Source: JAGQLF01 sp964635995 (lineage in GTDB: Bacteria; Patescibacteriota; Dojkabacteria; J137). From it: a stretch of DNA of 25,692 nucleotides. Within the stretch, counting starts at the first letter, position 1. The number at the start of each line of letters is the position of its first letter. The translations under genes and the position numbers were made by a program. The notes beneath the pieces are model-generated. The model searched no databases. It saw only the letters and a list, made by a program, of their open reading frames with translations, and had not been told where the DNA came from. Positions 13,177 through 21,768 of the stretch are shown piece by piece. Where the stretch lies: the NCBI GenBank assembly GCA_964635995.1, contig CAZWRA010000017.1, forward strand, positions 1 through 25,692, given 5' to 3'.

Positions 13177-15706
13177 TTTCTAAAATTGGATCAATAATAA
13201 TTGCATGAATTAAAGTCATTATTATTATGAAGAGAATTATAGATAAAATTATTGGAGAGAAATATTGTAGAGGTACAGGCCAGACTGCATAGTATTCTCT
13301 TGCAGGAAATATTATTGCAATTAAAAAGAGAAGAGTAGGTAAAATAAAACTTGATCTCTCAACATTTTTTGAACTTGAAACAGTACCTGCATAACGAATT
13401 ATAAAGTGAAGGAGAATACACCCAAGAGCTACTAGTACTACAACGAAAACCTGATCATAATAATTTTCAATTTGCCAAATAGGTAGAACAGTTTGTAGAA
13501 CTCCGATAAACATTCCAATTAAAAAAGCTCCAATAACTAAAAAAATGTTTTTAGAAATTTTTCCAGATTTCCATAAAAGAAAAAGAGTATAGCTCATGCT
13601 CATTCCTAAGATTCCAAGAATCATTGCTGTATTTAATTGAATTAAATCTAAAGAGTTTCTTAACGATTTATAAATAAATATTGTAAAGAGACCAATTAAA
13701 ATTCCTGAAGGAATACTTGAGAAAATAATATCTTTCATGAAGTTTCTTTGATCTTTAATCTCATCTCTTGAGAAAGTTAATAAGTAACTAACAAGTGTAT
13801 TACCTAAAAAACTAGAAATTAATGTCGAGGTCGGATTAATAGGTACAAATGATCCCAAAACAAATGTAAAAAACAGAGCTATTACTCCATATGTTACTGC
13901 TCTTGCGAAATATGTTTTTGCAGTTAATTTAATATTAAAAATAATATTGTCTCCTTCATAAAATATTTCAGGAATTTTTTTATAATCATTATTAAGTAAA
14001 ACAATGTCTGAAACATCTCTTGCAACTTTTGCTCCACTTTCCATCGCAATACTTACATCAGATTTTTTTAAACTTAATACATCATTAACTCCATCTCCAA
14101 TCATAGCTACTTTTAATCCTCTGTTTTTAAGTGAGTTTACAATTTTACTTTTGTCACTTGGAACAGCTCTTGTAAACACAATTGTTTTATCAACAATATC
14201 TTCTATTTTTCCTTTAAACTCACTTAAATCAATTATGTCTTTTGATGAAATTCCTATTTTTTCTACAATTCTTCGTACAGATTCTAAACTATCTCCAGAA
14301 ATTATTTTTATTTGTATATTTTGTTTTTGAAGAGTTTTTAATACTTCTTGTATACCTGGATTTAATGTTTCTTCGATAGCAAAGATGAAATATTTATCAG
14401 TTGTAGATGAAACTTTATCTTTAATAATATTTTCATTTAAGAAAACTCCGAATAAAACTCTATATCCTTTTTTTTCGAACTCAGATATTTTTAAAGTTAC
14501 TTCATTGTGAAGTGATTTATCTAAATATTTTTTTACTTTAGTAACTGCCCCTAGAACAACAGAATTTTTCATGTATTCTGAGATACTGTATTTATTATCT
14601 GAAGTAAAAGGAACTTGATCAAAACGTGAAGTTTTATCTATTGAATCATTGTCTAAATTTAAGTATTCAAAGATTGTTTTAGCAGTTTTATTAACTCCAT
14701 ATAATTTTCTATGAATAGGATTAAAATGATTCTTTAAATCTTCTTCTGTTAGATTATGCAAATAAGTATCTACAACAATCATCTCATTAGTAGTAATAGT
14801 ACCTGTTTTATCCATACAAATAGCATCAATACCAGCTAATTCGTCAATGGATCCACGTTTTTGAACAAGTATTCCTTTGTTTGCTAATTTAGCTACTGAA
14901 ATAATAAAAGTTACAAGAAGGATTATTAGTAGCATCTGAGGTGTTGCATTTCCCATAACTGTTGTTATTCCAATCAATATTTCTCTTGTTTGAAATCCAT
15001 TTATTCTTGCAAAGATGAAATTTAAAGCTGCTGTTAAGAATCCAATCGCAGTAAATATGTAAACTATTCTTGTACTATTTATCTCTAAAGTGCTTCTTTT
15101 ATTCTCAAACTTTGTAGATTCTGTTTCTAATCTATTTAAATAGTTTTGTTTGCCAAGTCCTGTTGCTTTATAAACAACACTTCCCGTCACTACAAAGCTT
15201 CCTGATAAAACTGAATTTGCTTCCTTTTTAGAAATATAATCAGATTCTCCAGTTAGGGCTGACTCGTCTATTTGTAAATATTCAGCACTTAATATTTCTC
15301 CATCTGTAAGAATAGTCTCTCCTTCTGTAGCGAAAATTAAATCTTCTTTGACAATTTTGTCAGAAGTAATTTCAATTAATTTACCTTCCCGAATTACATT
15401 AGCAAATGATTTGAACTTATCTCTTAAACCTTCAAGTCTTTTCTTAACTCGCATTTCTTCAAAAGTTTGAGTTAATGCGCTTGTTAATATAAAGAATGTA
15501 AGGACAATAACGTCCCTATAAACATTAAAAAAGAGTAGAGCTAAAAGAAGAGGAATTAGGGCTAGATTTGAAATTGTAAAGACGTGCCTTAATAAAATCT
15601 CAATAAATGAAGGTATTTTTGTATCAAGGGTAGTATTGCTAAGCCCAAGCGACTCTTTCTCAGAAACTTCTTCACTCGTTAATCCGCTAAACTTGGATAT
15701 ATCCAT
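13127..15706 (-). CDS. P-type cation-transport ATPase with altered M4 motif
   Basis: 859 residues, with about ten membrane helices. The actuator-domain motif is LTGES (151-155), the phosphorylated Asp is D299 in DKTGT, the nucleotide domain has FTSDNKYS (about 368-375), and the hinge is GDGVND (537-542). Layout and length fit P2/P3-like cation pumps such as the CtpE group. The M4 ion-binding motif, normally PEGL in Ca2+/CtpE-type or PEA/PAD in others, reads NATPQMLL at 253-260. The acidic ligand is replaced by Gln, so the transported ion cannot be assigned by homology. The KGAPE-like nucleotide motif is also weak (VVLGAV). The gene runs into the DUF167 gene with a 50-nt overlap. Confidence 0.88.
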   Translation of the reverse strand: MDISKFSGLTSEEVSEKESLGLSNTTLDTKIPSFIEILLRHVFTISNLALIPLLLALLFFNVYRDVIVLTFFILTSALTQTFEEMRVKKRLEGLRDKFKSFANVIREGKLIEITSDKIVKEDLIFATEGETILTDGEILSAEYLQIDESALTGESDYISKKEANSVLSGSFVVTGSVVYKATGLGKQNYLNRLETESTKFENKRSTLEINSTRIVYIFTAIGFLTAALNFIFARINGFQTREILIGITTVMGNATPQMLLIILLVTFIISVAKLANKGILVQKRGSIDELAGIDAICMDKTGTITTNEMIVVDTYLHNLTEEDLKNHFNPIHRKLYGVNKTAKTIFEYLNLDNDSIDKTSRFDQVPFTSDNKYSISEYMKNSVVLGAVTKVKKYLDKSLHNEVTLKISEFEKKGYRVLFGVFLNENIIKDKVSSTTDKYFIFAIEETLNPGIQEVLKTLQKQNIQIKIISGDSLESVRRIVEKIGISSKDIIDLSEFKGKIEDIVDKTIVFTRAVPSDKSKIVNSLKNRGLKVAMIGDGVNDVLSLKKSDVSIAMESGAKVARDVSDIVLLNNDYKKIPEIFYEGDNIIFNIKLTAKTYFARAVTYGVIALFFTFVLGSFVPINPTSTLISSFLGNTLVSYLLTFSRDEIKDQRNFMKDIIFSSIPSGILIGLFTIFIYKSLRNSLDLIQLNTAMILGILGMSMSYTLFLLWKSGKISKNIFLVIGAFLIGMFIGVLQTVLPIWQIENYYDQVFVVVLVALGCILLHFIIRYAGTVSSSKNVERSSFILPTLLFLIAIIFPAREYYAVWPVPLQYFSPIILSIILFIIIMTLIHAIIIDPILENEIKNKSKNKFDYTAG

Positions 15707-15709
15707 ATT

Positions 15710-15737
15710 ATTGTTACAACTTAGTAATTATAACAAT
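15710..15737. promoter_or_regulatory. Inverted repeat in the divergent ATPase/hypothetical promoter region
   Basis: ATTGTTA (15710-15716) and TAACAAT (15731-15737) are perfect 7-bp arms separated by 14 bp. They lie 3 nt upstream of the P-type ATPase start on one side and 60 nt before the + strand gene on the other. It could be an operator for either gene. In such AT-rich DNA, 7-bp arms can arise by chance. Confidence 0.3.
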
Positions 15738-15779
15738 GTTATCGAAAGGATTAATCGCTTTTTTTTTAATACTACAAGT

Positions 15780-15785
15780 TATAAT
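15780..15785 (+). promoter_or_regulatory. -10-like box TATAAT before hypothetical membrane gene
   Basis: A perfect TATAAT ends 12 nt before the ATG at 15798. This supports that start over upstream codons that would overlap the divergent ATPase gene. No Shine-Dalgarno is present. Confidence 0.5.
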
Positions 15786-15797
15786 CAGGTAATAAGA

Positions 15798-16673
15798 ATG
15801 ATTAAGAAAATACTACAAATAAGAAAAAACTCAGATAGGATCGATCTATTCCTTAGAAATAAAGGATTTTTACAAAAGTTCAATTCTGTTCAGATTTCCT
15901 TCTTTACATATGCTTTAAGTCAAAAACAAAACTCAGGTTCATTTAAGTTTTTACCATACGAAGAATATATAACAGATCTTTCTAATGGTTTTCAGTCTTC
16001 ATATGAAAAAGTTGATTCAAATGCAGGGAAGATTTTCGGTATTTTCCTTGGGCTAATTCTAGCTGTAATTTTCTATATAATAAATCCTGACTTATTAATC
16101 TCTGTTGAAGCGATAGTTTCAATATTTGGAGTCTATACAATTGCAAAAGAAATTTGGAATGATATTGACTTACTTCTTCAAAATTTAACACAAAGCACCT
16201 TTTTTAGATGGATGGATACTTTATTTAATTATAGGAAGTTAAATTTCGGGACTATACAAAGTCTTTGGGAAGACGCAAGAAAAATAAGATATAAAGGAGA
16301 GTTCTTATTAGCAGAAAGATTAAATTTTATTGAGCATAGTAATTCAAAAACTATAGATCTTGAGTTTAAGAGTAAAAGTTTTAAGACAGAAGATGAAGAA
16401 TTGCAAATTCTAAAAATAAATTTAGACGAAAAAGTTGAAAATTTTGGTAATTATTCTTTTGGTTTAAAAATCACTTTAGTAAAAAGCTTTTTATTTATAA
16501 ACCTGAATGATGAATATTTTCAAATTTGGAATGGAAATAATATAGGTCTCTACTCTAAGGAAGATGTCTTTATAGATAATAGTATTTTAAGAAAGAAAGT
16601 TTTTGTTTTCAGTAGGCTTAAATATTATTTAAAATCTGAGCACATTGAAGAGATAATGATAGATATAAAGTAA
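15798..16673 (+). CDS. Hypothetical membrane protein (two central helices)
   Basis: No family recognised. From the ATG at 15798 the product is 291 residues: a basic N-terminal 70 residues (RKNSDRIDLFLRNKGFLQKF), then two closely spaced hydrophobic segments (GKIFGIFLGLILAVIFYII and LISVEAIVSIFGVYTI), then a mostly beta-patterned C-terminal half with alternating charged and hydrophobic residues. The frame is open further upstream to 15636, but that part overlaps the start of the divergent ATPase, and a TATAAT box lies directly before 15798, so the shorter form is chosen. Its stop codon directly abuts the stop of the convergent gene, with no bases between. A cytoplasmic sensor or scaffold anchored by a helical hairpin is a guess. 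Confidence 0.65.
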   Translation: MIKKILQIRKNSDRIDLFLRNKGFLQKFNSVQISFFTYALSQKQNSGSFKFLPYEEYITDLSNGFQSSYEKVDSNAGKIFGIFLGLILAVIFYIINPDLLISVEAIVSIFGVYTIAKEIWNDIDLLLQNLTQSTFFRWMDTLFNYRKLNFGTIQSLWEDARKIRYKGEFLLAERLNFIEHSNSKTIDLEFKSKSFKTEDEELQILKINLDEKVENFGNYSFGLKITLVKSFLFINLNDEYFQIWNGNNIGLYSKEDVFIDNSILRKKVFVFSRLKYYLKSEHIEEIMIDIK

Positions 16674-17300
16674 TTATTCTTCTTCCTCATATTCAGGAAG
16701 TGATTTACCTTTAGACTTAAGAAATTCTTCTTGAGTAAGGTTTTTATCTGGAAGAAAATGAGTTACATCAAGATAGGTTCCATTTAATGCTTGGGTAATG
16801 AAATTATAAGTAATCTCAGCTTTATTTGGATATTCAATAAATTCAACTAAAATATTAAACACCTCCTCCAACTTATCCTCTTCAATAATTAATGCTAATC
16901 TATGGACCCTGTTTCCTGATGTGAAGGCCTCATCAACAATATCAAGATTTAAAAAGAAAACATCTCTTTTATATGAAAACCAAAAGTACTTAATCTTTCT
17001 CCACTTAAAAAGTTTGTCATAAGTTTTAATTCCAAGAGATGTAATAGTATTAGTTACTTTTTCAGGAGGAACTGCTGCTTGGGTAAACCAAAGAAAAACA
17101 AAAGCAATTATGGCAACCATTAAAATATATGCCTCTAAAAGAGCTGCCATAGCTATAAATACAAGAAAGAATAATGAATAACTAATGTACCAAGCCCTAT
17201 CTTTTGGGCTCCACATCCGTTCATCAGATCTCCATTCAAAAAGTTTTTCAAAAGGGCTATTTTTCTTCTTAGACAAAGAAGTATGTAATTTCTTTTTCAT
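16674..17300 (-). CDS. Conserved-looking hypothetical membrane protein with helical hairpin
   Basis: 208 residues. A basic N-terminus carries WRSDERMWSPKDRAWYISYS. Two membrane segments (about 43-60 and 62-82) follow, then a soluble domain with ITSLGIKTYDKLFKWRKIKYFWF, which is patterned like the GI-x-W-x-I strands of PH-like or DUF5673-like membrane proteins, and an acidic tail (EYEEEE). The family assignment is tentative. The start has no Shine-Dalgarno; TATACT 7 nt and TATAAT 17 nt upstream suggest its own promoter within the 18-nt gap after the transglutaminase gene. Function unknown. Confidence 0.65.
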   Translation of the reverse strand: MKKKLHTSLSKKKNSPFEKLFEWRSDERMWSPKDRAWYISYSLFFLVFIAMAALLEAYILMVAIIAFVFLWFTQAAVPPEKVTNTITSLGIKTYDKLFKWRKIKYFWFSYKRDVFFLNLDIVDEAFTSGNRVHRLALIIEEDKLEEVFNILVEFIEYPNKAEITYNFITQALNGTYLDVTHFLPDKNLTQEEFLKSKGKSLPEYEEEE

Positions 17301-17318
17301 TAAGAAAAGTATACTAGA

Positions 17319-19133
17319 TTATAAGGCTTTTTTCCTTTTTCTATTTCTTTGAATTAAAAAGACTGTAATTGACATTAGAAAAGGAAGAGTTATACAAAGA
17401 AGTAGTTTGACTCCTAGAGAAACATTAGAACTATCAATAGAGAAAGTAGACTGTAAGAAATTATCAAAAATCGAATTCAGTATTTCAGTTTGAATATTTA
17501 AATTATATTGAGTCTTATCGAAACCTGTTGGCTCAGTGTATTCACTTAAAACCTGATCTTGGGATTTCCCATTTGCTTCTTCAGGCATTGAAGAGAGAAT
17601 AGTTATTTCCATATCTCGCTCTGGAATAGCTTCTAAATTTCCAAAATATGAGAGTTCAGAAGTACTTGGTGTTTCAGGATTAATTGAGGAAACATGAGAA
17701 TAAAAGTGGTTTAAATCTCCTCCAATAATATTATTTCCAAAATAACCCCATGTAGTATCTACATTAATCCAAGTATCTTGTTTAGGTAAATAAACTTCAG
17801 CCCATTGGTGATTTATTCTATTTTCTGATCTGGACTCATAATCAGCTGATCCGTATCCATACCCAAACGCAGCTCTTGCAGGAACACCTTGTGCTCTTAA
17901 AAGAGTAATGAAAAGATCAGAATATTCCATACATACTGCAGCACCACCGTTTAAAGTTGCAAGGGCACCTTTTCGCTCATTAAGTCCGTATTTTTTAACA
18001 AAGCTATAGTCAATCTGATTAATAACAAATTCATAAGTAGATTGAACGATTTCATTTATATCTTCACTATCTGAGAGTCCTAAAGCAGTTTCTCTAATCT
18101 TTGCATTATCAACTTCCCAAAAATCTCCAGGTTCTATATATCTAGAATATTCTGAAGGAACATCAGATAAGGTCCCAGCATCATTTAAACTGTAGTTCGG
18201 ATCTTGTTCTAAAGTTGCGTAACCTGAAATAAAAACATCCTGAGCAACAGCAGCTGAAGTTTTAAAGTAAGCTATTAAATTATCATCATGATCTAATTTA
18301 ATAGCATAAGGCGTTGGACTAATTTCTGTAAAGAAGACCTCTTGTTTAATAGGTCCGCTATTAATATTTCTTAGGAGAGGCATTGAGAAGGTATTAATTA
18401 CAAATGGAAAATTGTTTGTTTTAGGAACTGTTTGTTTAATAGTAAATTCAAAGTATTGCCTTGTACCGATTTGGATCCAAACAGAATTGCCAACAAGGTT
18501 ATTTTTATCAATTTTAATGACCTTATTTTCACCATTTTGTTCAATAGTCTGTCTCGGAGAAGTAAAGTTAATTTGTCCAAATCTGTCAGGAACATAAACT
18601 GTAGTTAAAACATCTTCAGATACTTTATCTGTTTCAAAAGTATAATCCTCTGGAAATCCTGGAATATATACGTCTCTAACTGCTCCAGTTACTATTACAA
18701 GACCGAAAGAATTATATGTAAGGAATATCTCTGAATTTTGGTTAAAACCTATATTTCTTGGATGGGCAACTTTAACAATGTAGTTATTTGATTCTGTTTT
18801 CTCCACTTCAAATTCTAGTGGATTTCCCCCATCGTCTTTAACAACAATAGAATCAAGTGTCATTTGTATTTTAGTTTCTGAATCTGGATCTCCTTCTACT
18901 GGATTAAAAATTGTAAATCCTTCAGGTGAGCCAGCTGGCACTTGAAAACCATTCTGAACAACTGAAGTTTTCTTTGATTCTTCTACACGAACGTAATTAT
19001 CTTCAACGGTAAAGTTTCTTGTGTGTAATTTATTAGCAATTGCTGCATCAGCTTCATTTCTTAGTATGATCATCGAAATAAATAAAGTTGCAACAAAAAA
19101 TAATCCTTTTACAGATTTACTTAATAATTTCAT
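17319..19133 (-). CDS. Secreted, membrane-tethered transglutaminase-like protein
   Basis: 604 residues. A signal segment lies at about 9-30. A large beta-rich extracytoplasmic region follows (about 31-340), and the transglutaminase-like cysteine-protease fold is at about 355-465. The catalytic triad is visible: Cys401 in GGAAVCMEYSDLF, His442 in NRINHQWAEVYL and Asp459 in WINVDTTWG. A C-terminal membrane segment (about 575-595) followed by a basic tail anchors it. Bacterial members act as transglutaminases or peptidases on external proteins or peptidoglycan; the substrate is not evident. The start ATG lies 5 nt from a TATAAT box (leaderless). It is divergent from the UvrD helicase gene, with 73 nt between start codons. 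Confidence 0.88.
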   Translation of the reverse strand: MKLLSKSVKGLFFVATLFISMIILRNEADAAIANKLHTRNFTVEDNYVRVEESKKTSVVQNGFQVPAGSPEGFTIFNPVEGDPDSETKIQMTLDSIVVKDDGGNPLEFEVEKTESNNYIVKVAHPRNIGFNQNSEIFLTYNSFGLVIVTGAVRDVYIPGFPEDYTFETDKVSEDVLTTVYVPDRFGQINFTSPRQTIEQNGENKVIKIDKNNLVGNSVWIQIGTRQYFEFTIKQTVPKTNNFPFVINTFSMPLLRNINSGPIKQEVFFTEISPTPYAIKLDHDDNLIAYFKTSAAVAQDVFISGYATLEQDPNYSLNDAGTLSDVPSEYSRYIEPGDFWEVDNAKIRETALGLSDSEDINEIVQSTYEFVINQIDYSFVKKYGLNERKGALATLNGGAAVCMEYSDLFITLLRAQGVPARAAFGYGYGSADYESRSENRINHQWAEVYLPKQDTWINVDTTWGYFGNNIIGGDLNHFYSHVSSINPETPSTSELSYFGNLEAIPERDMEITILSSMPEEANGKSQDQVLSEYTEPTGFDKTQYNLNIQTEILNSIFDNFLQSTFSIDSSNVSLGVKLLLCITLPFLMSITVFLIQRNRKRKKAL

Positions 19134-19138
19134 ACTGT

Positions 19139-19144
19139 ATTATA
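19139..19144 (-). promoter_or_regulatory. -10 box of a probable leaderless transglutaminase transcript
   Basis: On the minus strand TATAAT ends 5 nt before the ATG of the transglutaminase gene, the same spacing as for argS. It implies transcription starting at the AUG. It shares the 73-nt divergent region with the helicase promoter. Confidence 0.55.
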
Positions 19145-19179
19145 CCTATAAACCTGAATTTGGTAACTAAATCTTGTTG

Positions 19180-19185
19180 TATAAT
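19180..19185 (+). promoter_or_regulatory. -10 box upstream of uvrD/pcrA
   Basis: TATAAT, preceded by TTGTTG, lies 21 nt before the helicase ATG, so a leader of about 14 nt is expected. No Shine-Dalgarno is present in that leader. Confidence 0.5.
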
Positions 19186-19206
19186 ACTTAGATAACTTGA
19201 AAGCTA

Positions 19207-21339
19207 ATGATTGATTTATCTCATTTAAATCCCCAGCAAAAACTAGCAGTAGAGACAACAGAAGGCCCAACTTTGATTTTGGCTGGAGCTGGATCAGGGA
19301 AGACTTCAGTTTTAACTCATAGAATTGCATACATAGTAGATGCAGGTCTTTCTGGTCCTGAAAATATTCTAGCTGTTACTTTTACAAATAAAGCAGCAGG
19401 AGAAATGAAAGAGAGGATCCTTAAACTATTAGCCCAAAATGAAAACACAAAAGACATTAAAAATATTCCTTGGATGGGTACATTTCATTCTATGGGAGTT
19501 AGGATTTTAAAAATCTACAGAGATCGGATTGGGTTAGATAGAAACTTTACTATTTATGACTCTGCAGATCAACAGCTTATAGTTAAAGAAGCAATGCAAA
19601 ATCTAAACATTTCGGTTAAAGAATTTAATCCCAGAACTATCCATTCCTATATCTCAAGTGCAAAAAATCAATTAGTTACCCCACATGAATATAGAAGTTA
19701 TGCTCAAGGGTACGTTCAGCAGATAGTTTCTGATGTTTATCCTGAATATCAAAAGCTCTTAAGAGAAAACGATGCAGTAGATTTTGATGATTTAATAATG
19801 CTTGTTATTCAGCTTTTAGAAGAGAATGAAGCAATTTTAAAAAATTTTCAAAATGAATTTAAATATGTACTTGTCGATGAGTACCAGGATACTAATCATG
19901 CGCAGTATAGATTAATAAAATTACTCACAGGCCCACACAAAAATATATGTGTTGTAGGGGACGATGATCAAAGTATTTATTCGTTTCGAGGAGCAACAAT
20001 TCAAAACATATTAAGCTTTGAATCAGATTATCCAAACTGTACAGTAATAAAATTAGAACAGAACTATAGATCTACAAAGACTATTTTAGAAGCGTCCTAT
20101 CAGGTTATTAGTAAAAATAGAGGTAGAAAAGACAAGAAACTTTGGACTGAAAATTTAGATGGGGAGAAAATCATAGTCTATACCGCTCGTGATGAACAAG
20201 ATGAAGGTAGATGGATAGTAGAAAATATTGAAAAGAATAGCGAAGAGGTTCCATTTTCTGATGTTGCAATTCTTTATCGGACTAACTCTCAGTCAAGAGC
20301 TTTGGAAGAGGCTTTTATTAGTGCAGGGGTTCCTTACAAAATAATTGGAGGAGTTAGGTTCTACGAAAGAAAGGAAATTAAGGACATAATGGCCTATTTA
20401 AGAGTAATTTTTAATCCTAGGGACAATAAAAGTGTTGAGAGAATTATAAATGTTCCGAGAAGAGGTATAGGAGGTAAGTCTATTGCAGAGTTAAGCATAT
20501 TAGCCTCAGGAGAGGGTATAGGTTATATCGAAACAATCTTGAAATACAGAAATAATTATCCTAATCCTAAAGTTGTTAGATTTGGAGAAGTTATTGAGGA
20601 TATTAGTAACGCCTCAAAGACAAAAGATCTTGTCAGTTTAATTAATTATGTAATTGAACGTACTGGTTATTTAGAGATGCTGGATGATGGTACATTAGAA
20701 AATCAATCTAGAATTGAGAACCTTAAAGAGCTAATAACTGTTGCATCTAAATTTGCAGACCAAGAACCTCAAGATGCTTTAGAAATGTTTTTAGAAGAAG
20801 TTTCATTATTAGAAGGAATTTCAGCACGAGATGAAAATGAAGAAAGTGTTACATTAATGACTATTCACTCAGCTAAAGGATTAGAGTTCAAGCATGTTTA
20901 TGTTGTAGGGATGGAAGAAAACCTTTTCCCGCATTCTAATACTTTATTCGATGAAAGAGAGCTAGAAGAAGAGAGAAGATTAGCTTATGTTGCAATAACT
21001 AGAGCAAAAGAGAAGTTAAATTTAATTCATACTCAATCAAGAAAATATTTCGGATCAATTCAAGCAAATCCTCCATCTAGGTTTCTTACAGATATTGATG
21101 AATCATTAATTGATTTTCAAGCTGCGACTGTAGGCGAAGTATTTTTTAATAGAGATGATCCTCATACTGATAACTTTAAGACAAATATTGATCTAGAAAA
21201 AGGAGATAAAGTTAAGCATGAATATTTTGGAGTCGGTCATGTTGTGTATATCGATGATGAGATAATCGAGATAGATTTTGGGGCTGTTTATGGAGTTAAG
21301 GAACTTATGTTAGAGTACGCTAGATTAGAGAAAATATAA
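19207..21339 (+). CDS. pcrA: UvrD/PcrA/Rep-family DNA helicase
   Basis: Superfamily 1A 3'-5' helicase of 710 residues, used in nucleotide excision and mismatch repair and in clearing replication conflicts. Motifs in order: Q motif LNPQQKLAV, Walker A AGAGSGKT (26-33), motif Ia VTFTNKAAGEMKERI, motif II VDEYQDTNHAQY, motif III GDDDQSIYSFRGA, motif IV LEQNYRSTKTIL, motif V TIHSAKGLEFKHVYVVGMEE, and motif VI YVAITRAKEKL. The C-terminal 70 residues hold the GDKVKHEYFGVGHVVYI segment typical of the PcrA/UvrD tail. The exact subtype (UvrD or PcrA) cannot be decided. Directly after its stop begin the heptamer repeats of the S23 module. Confidence 0.95.
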   Translation: MIDLSHLNPQQKLAVETTEGPTLILAGAGSGKTSVLTHRIAYIVDAGLSGPENILAVTFTNKAAGEMKERILKLLAQNENTKDIKNIPWMGTFHSMGVRILKIYRDRIGLDRNFTIYDSADQQLIVKEAMQNLNISVKEFNPRTIHSYISSAKNQLVTPHEYRSYAQGYVQQIVSDVYPEYQKLLRENDAVDFDDLIMLVIQLLEENEAILKNFQNEFKYVLVDEYQDTNHAQYRLIKLLTGPHKNICVVGDDDQSIYSFRGATIQNILSFESDYPNCTVIKLEQNYRSTKTILEASYQVISKNRGRKDKKLWTENLDGEKIIVYTARDEQDEGRWIVENIEKNSEEVPFSDVAILYRTNSQSRALEEAFISAGVPYKIIGGVRFYERKEIKDIMAYLRVIFNPRDNKSVERIINVPRRGIGGKSIAELSILASGEGIGYIETILKYRNNYPNPKVVRFGEVIEDISNASKTKDLVSLINYVIERTGYLEMLDDGTLENQSRIENLKELITVASKFADQEPQDALEMFLEEVSLLEGISARDENEESVTLMTIHSAKGLEFKHVYVVGMEENLFPHSNTLFDERELEEERRLAYVAITRAKEKLNLIHTQSRKYFGSIQANPPSRFLTDIDESLIDFQAATVGEVFFNRDDPHTDNFKTNIDLEKGDKVKHEYFGVGHVVYIDDEIIEIDFGAVYGVKELMLEYARLEKI

Positions 21340-21340
21340 T

Positions 21341-21375
21341 AATTTCGAATTACGAATTACGAATAGCGAATAGCG
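21341..21375 (+). repeat. Tandem heptamer array, left arm of S23 module
   Basis: Five tandem 7-mers: AATTTCG, AATTACG, AATTACG, AATAGCG, AATAGCG. The internal 17 bases 21348-21364 are a perfect inverted copy of 21761-21777. The array begins two bases after the helicase stop codon. The period of seven and the inverted partner on the far side of the S23 gene mark the edges of a discrete inserted unit. Confidence 0.85.
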
Positions 21376-21424
21376 AATGATATAATTCAAATTATTTAAT
21401 TTCCTCACTCGGCTTACTATGATG

Positions 21425-21431
21425 AAGGAGG
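21425..21431 (+). promoter_or_regulatory. Canonical Shine-Dalgarno AAGGAGG of the S23 gene
   Basis: AAGGAGG lies 8 nt before the GTG at 21440, an ideal spacing, and decides that GTG as the likely start rather than the ATGs at 21419/21422 that overlap it. I found no comparable Shine-Dalgarno before any other gene in the window. Confidence 0.75.
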
Positions 21432-21439
21432 GGAATATT

Positions 21440-21768
21440 GTGCAAATAAAATCATTCAACTTTGCAAAAGAAATAATATTATTTTCTCAAAAGTTAGAAA
21501 AACTAAGACTTTTCTCAATCAAAGATCAGCTTTTTAGAAGTGGAACTTCAATTGGCGCAAATATTGAAGAGGTATTAGGAGCACGAAGCAAGAAAGAATT
21601 TTTATATAAGATTTCTATTTCTTATTTTGAAGCTAGAGAGAGACAGCATATTGGTTAAGATTAATTCAAGAAACTCAAGATATTAATGTAGAAATGCTAC
21701 TAAATGAATGTGAGGTTTTATTGAAAATAATTGGTAAAATACAAACAACATTAAAGAAAAATTCGTAA
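21440..21768 (+). pseudogene. Four-helix bundle (23S rRNA IVP/S23-type) protein, frameshifted
   Basis: The reading frame starts QIKSFNFAKEIILFSQKLEKL and contains the family signature LFRSGTSIGANIEEVLGARSKKEF, then ISYFEARE, all typical of the S23 (23S_rRNA_IVP) four-helix bundle family. At (AG)4A, 21635-21643, the frame breaks and ends at TAA 21656-21658. Removing one AG restores EARETAYWLRLIQETQDI and a normal C-terminus to TAA at 21766-21768, giving about 109 residues as in the family. The gene was therefore intact recently, or the indel is a sequencing error. The family is known from intervening sequences in 23S rRNA and as accessory proteins of diversity-generating retroelements. Here it sits alone between uvrD and trmD, flanked by inverted heptamer repeats, with its stop codon inside the right repeat. 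Confidence 0.85.

Noticed and set aside
15636..15797. Longer N-terminus for the hypothetical membrane protein at 15798
   Set aside because: It would overlap the start of the divergent ATPase gene and contain its promoter region; a TATAAT box and ATG at 15798 give a better start.
19130..19330. Reading frame opposite the start of uvrD
   Set aside because: It is a shadow of the helicase N-terminus and covers its Walker A motif; the divergent promoter region also lies in it.
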